A DNA stretch of 38,456 nt from assembly GCF_013359865.1 (NCBI RefSeq), contig NZ_JABMCE010000043.1, forward strand, positions 1-38,456, given 5' to 3'. This stretch comes from Curtobacterium pusillum (GTDB taxonomy: Bacteria > Actinomycetota > Actinomycetes > Actinomycetales > Microbacteriaceae). The translations under genes were made by a program, and so were the position numbers. Of this stretch, positions 33,458-38,456 are shown piece by piece (within the stretch, counting starts at the first letter, position 1; every line of letters begins with the position of its first letter). Under the pieces are notes generated by a model. It searched no databases, was not told the origin of the DNA, and saw nothing but the letters and a program-made list of their open reading frames with translations.

Positions 33458-33479
33458 AATGGCGCTTTGCGGTTTCACT
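33451..33479 (+). promoter_or_regulatory. promoter of uxaC, probably leaderless
   Basis: -35 TTGACA (33451-33456, consensus) and -10 TTCACT (33474-33479) with a 17-bp spacer. Seven nt separate the -10 box from the GTG at 33487. Confidence 0.62.
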
Positions 33480-33486
33480 TGATGCT

Positions 33487-34911
33487 GTGTCAACGATGCT
33501 GCAGAACGACCCTGACCGCCTGTTTCCTGTGGACCAGGCTTCCCGACCCATTGCGCGGGAGCTGTACGAATCGGTTGCCAAACTCCCGATCATCTCCCCG
33601 CACGGGCACGTCGATCCCCGGTTGCTGCACGACGACGAGGCCTTCCCGAACCCCGCTGAACTGTTCGTGCGGTACGACCACTACGTCACGCGTCTGCTCC
33701 ACGCGGCGGGCATTCCCCTGACGACCCTCGGCATCCCCGACACCAGCGGCGCGGTCCCCACCGGCGAGCCCCGTGACGCGTGGCGCGCGCTCTGCTCGAA
33801 CTGGCGCCTCTACGCCGGAACGGCCTCGGGGTACTGGTTGAGCAACATCTTCGCGGAGCAGTTCGGCATCACCGAGGAACCGAACGCGTCGAACGCCGAT
33901 GCGCTGTTCGACCGGATCAGCGAGCAGCTGGCGACGCCGGCGTTCCGCCCCAGAGCGTTGTTCGCGCAGTTCGGCATCGACGTCCTCGCGACGACGGACG
34001 ACCCGCTGGACGACCTCGCGATCCACGATGCGCTGGCCGCGGACCCGACGTTCTCCGGCCGCGTCATCCCGACGTTCCGTCCGGACGCGTACATCAACCC
34101 CCGCACCACGGACTGGGCCGGGCGTGTCGAGCGCCTCGCAGCGTGGAGCGGCTCCGCCCCGTCGGACTACCGCGGTTACATCGAGGGTCTCGAGGGGCGT
34201 CGGCACTACTTCGTCGAGCACGGCGCCGTCTCGGCGGACCACGGAGTGCTGCAGCCCCTGACGGTGGAGCTCGACACCGCCGAGGCGGAGTCCCTCTTCG
34301 CCGCTGCCCTCCGGGGCACGCTCAGCGATGCGGACGCCGCTCGGTTCGAAGCGCACATGCTCTTCCAGATGGCTCGAATGAGCACGGAGGACGGGCTCGT
34401 GATGACCGTGCACGCCGGGGTGCACCGGAACCACAGCGCCGACACGTTCCACCGGTTCGGTCCCGACACCGGCCACGACATCCCGGTGGCGACGCAGTGG
34501 GTCGAGCCGCTTCGCCCGCTCCTCAACGCGTTCGGCATGGTCGAGGACTTCCACCTGGTCCTCTTCAGCGTCGACGAGACGACGTACTCGCGCGAGATCG
34601 CACCGCTCGCGGGCTTCTACCCCAGCGTCTACATCGGCGCCCCGTGGTGGTTCCTCGATGCCCCCGACGCGGTCCTCCGGTTCCGCGCCGCCGTCACCGA
34701 GACGGCCGGGTTCTCCCGCGGCTCCGGTTTCATCGACGACACCCGGGCCTTCCTGTCGATCCCCGCCAGGCACGACATGTCGCGTCGGCTGGACGCGGCG
34801 TTCCTCGCTCGCCTCGTCGCGGAGGGGCGTCTCGGTGTCGACGTCGCCCACGACATCCTCGTCGACCTCGTGTCGACCCAGCCGAAGAAGGTGTTCAAGC
34901 TTGACCGCTGA
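33487..34911 (+). CDS. uxaC: glucuronate isomerase
   Basis: 474-residue uronate isomerase, which converts D-glucuronate to D-fructuronate (and D-galacturonate to D-tagaturonate) in the cytosol. Family sequences are LPIISPHGHVDPRLLHDDEAFPNP (metal-binding His-x-His near residue 40), the VRYDHYVTRLLHAAGI stretch after it, TTDDPLDDLAIH in the middle, and MTVHAGVHRNHS with the RxxGxxxGHDIP-like continuation. The end VDLVSTQPKKVF is also typical. Start GTG 33487 is preferred because the promoter places the 5' end there; ATG 33496 is three codons later and has no ribosome site. A second operator lies in codons 26-32. The next gene's start overlaps the end by 11 nt. Confidence 0.95.
   Translation: MSTMLQNDPDRLFPVDQASRPIARELYESVAKLPIISPHGHVDPRLLHDDEAFPNPAELFVRYDHYVTRLLHAAGIPLTTLGIPDTSGAVPTGEPRDAWRALCSNWRLYAGTASGYWLSNIFAEQFGITEEPNASNADALFDRISEQLATPAFRPRALFAQFGIDVLATTDDPLDDLAIHDALAADPTFSGRVIPTFRPDAYINPRTTDWAGRVERLAAWSGSAPSDYRGYIEGLEGRRHYFVEHGAVSADHGVLQPLTVELDTAEAESLFAAALRGTLSDADAARFEAHMLFQMARMSTEDGLVMTVHAGVHRNHSADTFHRFGPDTGHDIPVATQWVEPLRPLLNAFGMVEDFHLVLFSVDETTYSREIAPLAGFYPSVYIGAPWWFLDAPDAVLRFRAAVTETAGFSRGSGFIDDTRAFLSIPARHDMSRRLDAAFLARLVAEGRLGVDVAHDILVDLVSTQPKKVFKLDR
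33564..33581. promoter_or_regulatory. LacI-type operator C2 inside uxaC
   Basis: GTACGAATCGGTTGCCAA, centred 33572/33573, 124 bp downstream of operator C1. The right half and centre are perfect and the left half is degenerate. It encodes part of YESVAK. Confidence 0.5.
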
Positions 34912-36343
34912 AGCCCCCGTCCGTCGACGGCTCGCGCGCAGCGCGGCACCCGCACCGATCCGCATCGTCCACCTCGGTGTCGGCGCCTTCCACCGGGCGC
35001 ACCAGGCGTGGTACACGGCCGCGGTCGACGCCGATCACCAGTGGGGGATCGCCGGCTTCACCGGACGGTCCGCCACCGTCGCCGAGCAGCTCGCACCGCA
35101 GGGGGGACTCTTCACCCTCATCGAACGCTCGGCGTCCGGGGACACCGCGACGGTGGTCGACAGCATCGTCGAGGTGAACGACGGTGCCGAAACCGACCGG
35201 CTGGTCGAGCTGCTCGCTGCCGAACCGACCGCGATCGTCACGCTCACGATCACCGAGAGCGGCTACCGGCTCGGGGCGGACGGCACTCCTGACCTCGGCG
35301 ACGAGCAGGTCGCGCACGATCTGGAGGTCCTCGGAAGCCGGATCGCGAGCAGCGGTGACGTCCTCGCTGCCGGGGTGCACGAGCCGCTCCGCACCGTGCT
35401 CGGTCGGCTCGTACTCGGTCTGGCGGCGCGACGGCGGGCAGGCGCGGCCGGGCTCGCGATCGTGCCGTGCGACAACGTCCCCGACAACGGCGCGTGGGTC
35501 GCGACCGGCGTCCGCGCGTTCGCCGCCGCCGTCTCACGTGACCTCGACGAGTGGATCGACGCGAACGTGGCATTCGTGTCGACGTCGGTGGATCGGATCA
35601 CTCCCCGCACGCGCGACGAGGACCTCGAGACCGCCGCCGCCCTCACCGGGTACCAGGACGCCAGTCCGGTCGTCACCGAGCCCTTCCACGACTGGATCCT
35701 CTCGGGCGCGTTCCCGGGTGGCCGACCCGCGTGGGAGAACGCCGGCGCGCGGTTCGTCGCGGACATCGAGCCCTTCGAGCGTCGGAAGCTCTGGCTCCTC
35801 AACGGTGCGCACTCCCTGCTGGCGTACCACGGGCAGCTGCGGGGTCACAGCACCGTCGCGGAGGCGGTCGGCGACCCGGAGTGCACCGGCGCGATGACCG
35901 CGTTCTGGGACGAGGCCGTTGCGCATCTGGACGCCGACGAGCTGCGTCTCGACGACTACCGGGCAGCGCTCCTCGACCGGTTCGGCAACGCCCGGATCGA
36001 GCACCGCCTGGAGCAGATCGCCATGGAGGGCACGGCGAAGCTCCGCGTCCGGCTCGCGCCGGTGTACCTCGCGGAACGCGCGGCCGGCCGGAGTGGTGCC
36101 GCCGCGCTGACGGGCATCGCCGCGTGGATCGCGCTGCTCGAGTCGGGTGCGGAGATCCCGGACGCTCAAGCATCCACCGTGCGCGCCGCCCTCGCCGAGA
36201 GTGGCCCCCTCCGTGTCGAGCGACTGCTGCAGGCGATCGACGACCGCATCGCCGACACTGACACCGCGGTGCGGACCCAGGCGGCGGTTGATTTGCTGAA
36301 AGCATCTGGCAATCGGTTGCCAAATGTGCTCGCCAGTGCTTGA
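34901..36343 (+). CDS. mannitol dehydrogenase family protein, probable fructuronate reductase (UxuB-like)
   Basis: 480-residue NAD-dependent polyol/uronate dehydrogenase, expected to reduce D-fructuronate to D-mannonate. The N-terminal nucleotide fold has IVHLGVGAFHRAHQAWY (about 21-37), and TLTITESGYR and IVPCDNVPDNG follow. The C-terminal helical domain carries the catalytic Lys-x(4)-Asn-x(2)-His pattern in RRKLWLLNGAHSLLAY (about 290-305). The start is the TTG at 34901, overlapping uxaC, with GAAGAAGG upstream; no ATG or GTG start fits before the Rossmann fold. A promoter for the next operon lies in its last codons. Mannitol or altronate specificity is possible, but the flanking uxaC and manD favour fructuronate. 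Confidence 0.88.
   Translation: MTAEAPVRRRLARSAAPAPIRIVHLGVGAFHRAHQAWYTAAVDADHQWGIAGFTGRSATVAEQLAPQGGLFTLIERSASGDTATVVDSIVEVNDGAETDRLVELLAAEPTAIVTLTITESGYRLGADGTPDLGDEQVAHDLEVLGSRIASSGDVLAAGVHEPLRTVLGRLVLGLAARRRAGAAGLAIVPCDNVPDNGAWVATGVRAFAAAVSRDLDEWIDANVAFVSTSVDRITPRTRDEDLETAAALTGYQDASPVVTEPFHDWILSGAFPGGRPAWENAGARFVADIEPFERRKLWLLNGAHSLLAYHGQLRGHSTVAEAVGDPECTGAMTAFWDEAVAHLDADELRLDDYRAALLDRFGNARIEHRLEQIAMEGTAKLRVRLAPVYLAERAAGRSGAAALTGIAAWIALLESGAEIPDAQASTVRAALAESGPLRVERLLQAIDDRIADTDTAVRTQAAVDLLKASGNRLPNVLASA
36306..36323. promoter_or_regulatory. LacI-type operator D1 at the end of the reductase gene
   Basis: CTGGCAATCGGTTGCCAA, centred 36314/36315, nearly perfect palindrome. It lies inside codons for SGNRLPN and carries the -35 hexamer TTGCCA. 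Confidence 0.82.
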
Positions 36344-36345
36344 CT
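36317..36345 (+). promoter_or_regulatory. promoter of the symporter-manD operon
   Basis: -35 TTGCCA (36317-36322) and -10 TTGACT (36340-36345) with a 17-bp spacer. The -10 box overlaps the stop codon of the reductase gene. The leader to 36453 is about 100 nt and shows no other structure that I recognise. Confidence 0.52.
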
Positions 36346-36452
36346 GAATCTGCTTCGCTTGGCAGCTGCTTGATCCCCACATCGCAGGCTGCATCTCAAC
36401 CCGGCCGCTTGTCGCGCCGGAACGCATGAACTTCGGGTAAAGGAGCCCAGAC

Positions 36453-37925
36453 ATGACCGACCAGACGGACGTTCCCGAGTCGCGGACCACGCGATCTGCG
36501 GGAGCGATTGCCAAACTTTCCAAGACGAGCATCATCGGATACGGCGCGGGCGACGCCGCGAACAACCTCGCGTTCACGACGGCCACGATGTTCCTGCTCG
36601 TCTACTACACCGACGTCGCCGGGATCTCCGCCGCCGCTGCTGGCACGCTGCTGCTCGTGGTCCGCGTCTTCGACGCCCTCGCGGACGTGTTCGCGGGACG
36701 GATCGTCGACCGTACCTACAGCAAGCGGTTCGGCAAGTTCCGTCCGTTCCTCATGTTCGGGTCGGTGCCGCTGCTGCTGCTCACCGTTGCGACGTTCTCC
36801 GTGCCGCAGATCGGGGAGTCGGGGATGCTCATCTACGCGTACCTGACCTACGCCGCCCTCGGCCTGGCGTACAGCCTGGTCAACATCCCCTACGGCTCCC
36901 TCGCCGGCGCGATGACGCAGGTCGGAACGGAACGGGCCAAGCTCGCCAGCGCCCGCTCCATCGGCGCGGCCGTCACCGGTGCCGGCCTCGGCATCTTCCT
37001 CGCGCCGCACATCGTGCCCGGCGCCGACCTGCAGACGCTGTTCACGATCGTCACACTGTGCTTCGTCGTCGTCGGTACAGCCATGTACTTCTTCACCGCG
37101 CTGACCGCCAAGGAGCGGGTGCAGCGCACGGTGGCGCACGTCACCATGCGACAGAGCTTCCGCACCCTGAAGAGCAACAAGCCGCTCCTGTTGCTCTGCC
37201 TCAGCTCGTTCGTGTTCCTCACCGGCATGCTGGCACTGTCGACTGTCCAGCTGTACTACCTGCGGGACGTCCTCGGCGCGGTGTCGCTGTACCCGCTGAT
37301 CTCACTCATCCAGCTCGCCTTGACGTTCGGGCTCGCGGCGTTCATGCCCAAGGTGGTTCGCGCCTTCGGGAAGAAGACCGCGTACATCGCCGGCGGCGCT
37401 GTCATGGTCATCGGCGGAATCGTCATCATGGTCGCGCCGCAGTCGATGCCCGCAATCGGCTTCACCGGCCTCGTCGTCGCGTACGTGGGCCTCGTGTCGG
37501 TCAACATGCTGGTCTGGGCTCTCGAAGCCGACACCGTCGAGTACGGCGAGTGGAAGACCGGGGTCCGCACCGAGGGCATCACGTACGCGCTGTTCTCATT
37601 CACCCGCAAGACCGGGCAGGCCGTCGGTGGCGCGCTTGCCGCCTACGCCCTCGCCTGGGGTGGCTACTCCGCCGGCGCCGCCACGCAGAGTGCCCATGCC
37701 GAGTTCGGGATCCGCGCCGCCACCGGGCTCATCCCCGCTGTCGGAGCGCTCGTCGCGATCGCGATCATGCTGCTCTACCCGTTGACGGACAAGCGGCACG
37801 CGCAGATCGTCGCCGAAGTCGCCGCGCGCCGCGCCGCGAACGGAGAGGGTGCGGTCATCGACCCCGAGCTGTCGACTGCGGCCTTCCGCGCCCAGCGTGG
37901 CCCGGTCCCGCCGCCCACCGAATAG
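36453..37925 (+). CDS. GPH-family (glycoside-pentoside-hexuronide) sugar:cation symporter
   Basis: 490-residue transporter of the major facilitator fold with about twelve helices, resembling UidB/MelB-type hexuronide and glucuronide carriers. Marks are GYGAGDAANNLAFTTATMFL at the first helix with the conserved Asp, VVRVFDALADVFAGRIVDR (the Asp pair of the cation site), the loop RFGKFRPFLMFGSVP, and the C-terminal GEWKTGVRTEGITYALFSF. The ATG at 36453 has AAAGGAG upstream. It is controlled by operator D1. It is probably the uptake route for free glucuronate or small glucuronides, while the ABC importer takes longer molecules; the division of labour is inference. Confidence 0.92.
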   Translation: MTDQTDVPESRTTRSAGAIAKLSKTSIIGYGAGDAANNLAFTTATMFLLVYYTDVAGISAAAAGTLLLVVRVFDALADVFAGRIVDRTYSKRFGKFRPFLMFGSVPLLLLTVATFSVPQIGESGMLIYAYLTYAALGLAYSLVNIPYGSLAGAMTQVGTERAKLASARSIGAAVTGAGLGIFLAPHIVPGADLQTLFTIVTLCFVVVGTAMYFFTALTAKERVQRTVAHVTMRQSFRTLKSNKPLLLLCLSSFVFLTGMLALSTVQLYYLRDVLGAVSLYPLISLIQLALTFGLAAFMPKVVRAFGKKTAYIAGGAVMVIGGIVIMVAPQSMPAIGFTGLVVAYVGLVSVNMLVWALEADTVEYGEWKTGVRTEGITYALFSFTRKTGQAVGGALAAYALAWGGYSAGAATQSAHAEFGIRAATGLIPAVGALVAIAIMLLYPLTDKRHAQIVAEVAARRAANGEGAVIDPELSTAAFRAQRGPVPPPTE

Positions 37926-37982
37926 CTCGACCGCGGCCGCCGACCCACATCAGCCGAACCACAAGAACCAGGAGCAAGAGCA

Positions 37983-38456
37983 ATGAAGATCGAGAAGGCC
38001 GAAGTCGTCGTCACCAGCCCGGACCGGAACTTCGTCACGCTGAAGCTGACGACTTCCGACGGGGTCACGGGTCTCGGCGACGGCACGCTGAACGGCCGCG
38101 AGCTCGCCGTGGTCTCGTACCTCCGGGACCACGTCGCACCGCTGCTGATCGGTCTCGACCCGGCACGCATCGAGGACACCTGGCAGTTCCTGTACCGGGG
38201 TGGGTACTGGCGTCGTGGTCCGGTGACGATGGCTGCGATCGCTGCTGTGGACATGGCGTTGTGGGACATCAAGGGCAAGGTCGCGGGGATGCCCGTGTAC
38301 CAGCTGCTCGGGGGAGCGTCCCGGACCGGGTTGATGGCGTACGGGCACGCCTCGGGCAAGGAGCTGCCCGAGCTGTTCGACTCGATCCGGCACCACCAGG
38401 AGCTCGGCTACAAGTCGATCCGGGTGCAGACCGGTGTGCCGGGGCTGAAGTCGATC
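37983..38456 (+). CDS. manD: D-mannonate dehydratase, ManD type (partial, runs off the window)
   Basis: The first 158 codons of an enolase-superfamily enzyme that dehydrates D-mannonate to 2-keto-3-deoxy-D-gluconate. The sequence matches the ManD pattern closely: [80 protein letters not shown], and [16 protein letters not shown] just before the edge. The Arg and Tyr of the RGGYWRRGP loop correspond to the ManD active-site loop. The metal ligands lie beyond the window edge. The ATG at 37983 has AGGAG 9 nt upstream. It is separated from the symporter stop by 57 nt with no terminator, so it is in the same operon. Confidence 0.93.
   Translation, partial: MKIEKAEVVVTSPDRNFVTLKLTTSDGVTGLGDGTLNGRELAVVSYLRDHVAPLLIGLDPARIEDTWQFLYRGGYWRRGPVTMAAIAAVDMALWDIKGKVAGMPVYQLLGGASRTGLMAYGHASGKELPELFDSIRHHQELGYKSIRVQTGVPGLKSI

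Noticed and set aside
36426..36440. A 4-codon ORF (ATG AAC TTC GGG TAA) before the symporter start
   Set aside because: Too short and common by chance; the sequence AAAGGAG directly after it explains itself as the ribosome site.
36497..36514. An eighth operator in the symporter coding start
   Set aside because: Only the right half (GATTGCCAA) matches; the left half agrees at 4 of 9 positions, so it is kept only as a possible half-site.

Overview
The window is high-GC (roughly 70 percent by eye) with dense, mostly co-oriented genes, short ATGA/GTGA overlaps, GTG starts and many apparently leaderless transcripts whose -10 box (TANNNT) ends 6-7 nt before the start codon. Gene content and protein sequences look like an actinobacterium of the family Microbacteriaceae (Curtobacterium-like). 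This assignment is by recognition only. No rRNA, tRNA, CRISPR array, insertion sequence, prophage or integrase was seen.

Region 1 (about 1-18.4 kb) looks like conserved core. It holds a branched-chain amino-acid type ABC transporter: the lipoprotein gene at 201-1532 lies on the minus strand, apart from livH-livM-livG-livF at 4350-8489. An SDR oxidoreductase and guaB lie between the two parts. Next come a small membrane protein, the guaB-related guaB3, glpD, an unknown membrane protein, a KhtT/KhtU-like potassium:proton antiporter pair, SURF1, a DUF3817-type membrane protein, guaA and a Bax-inhibitor-1/YccA protein. Three purine genes (guaB, guaB3, guaA) are spread through this block. Strong perfect hairpins separate convergent units.

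Region 2 (18.6-20.6 kb) has an M20 amidohydrolase behind a possible leaderless 14-codon upstream ORF, and a TRIC-type channel gene.

Region 3 (20.8-38.5 kb, running off the right edge) is the most interesting part: a catabolic island for uronate-containing glycosides. It has an oligopeptide-type ABC importer with a fused permease-ATPase, a GH3 glycosidase, two TIM-barrel sugar-phosphate-isomerase-like proteins, two Gfo/Idh/MocA oxidoreductases and a LacI-type regulator. These are followed by glucuronate isomerase (uxaC), a fructuronate-reductase-like enzyme, a GPH-family symporter and the start of D-mannonate dehydratase (manD).

The island is tied together by one 18-bp operator, consensus TTGGCAAYCGGTTGCCAA. 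A copy overlaps the -35 region at each of four promoter regions, one of them divergent, and three of these have a second copy 78, 126 or 124 bp downstream. The simplest reading is a single LacI regulon. Two importers bring in glycosides or uronates. GH3 and/or an oxidation-elimination route (Gfo/Idh/MocA plus TIM-barrel enzymes) releases the sugar. Glucuronate then goes through fructuronate and mannonate to 2-keto-3-deoxygluconate. The substrate cannot be fixed from sequence alone.
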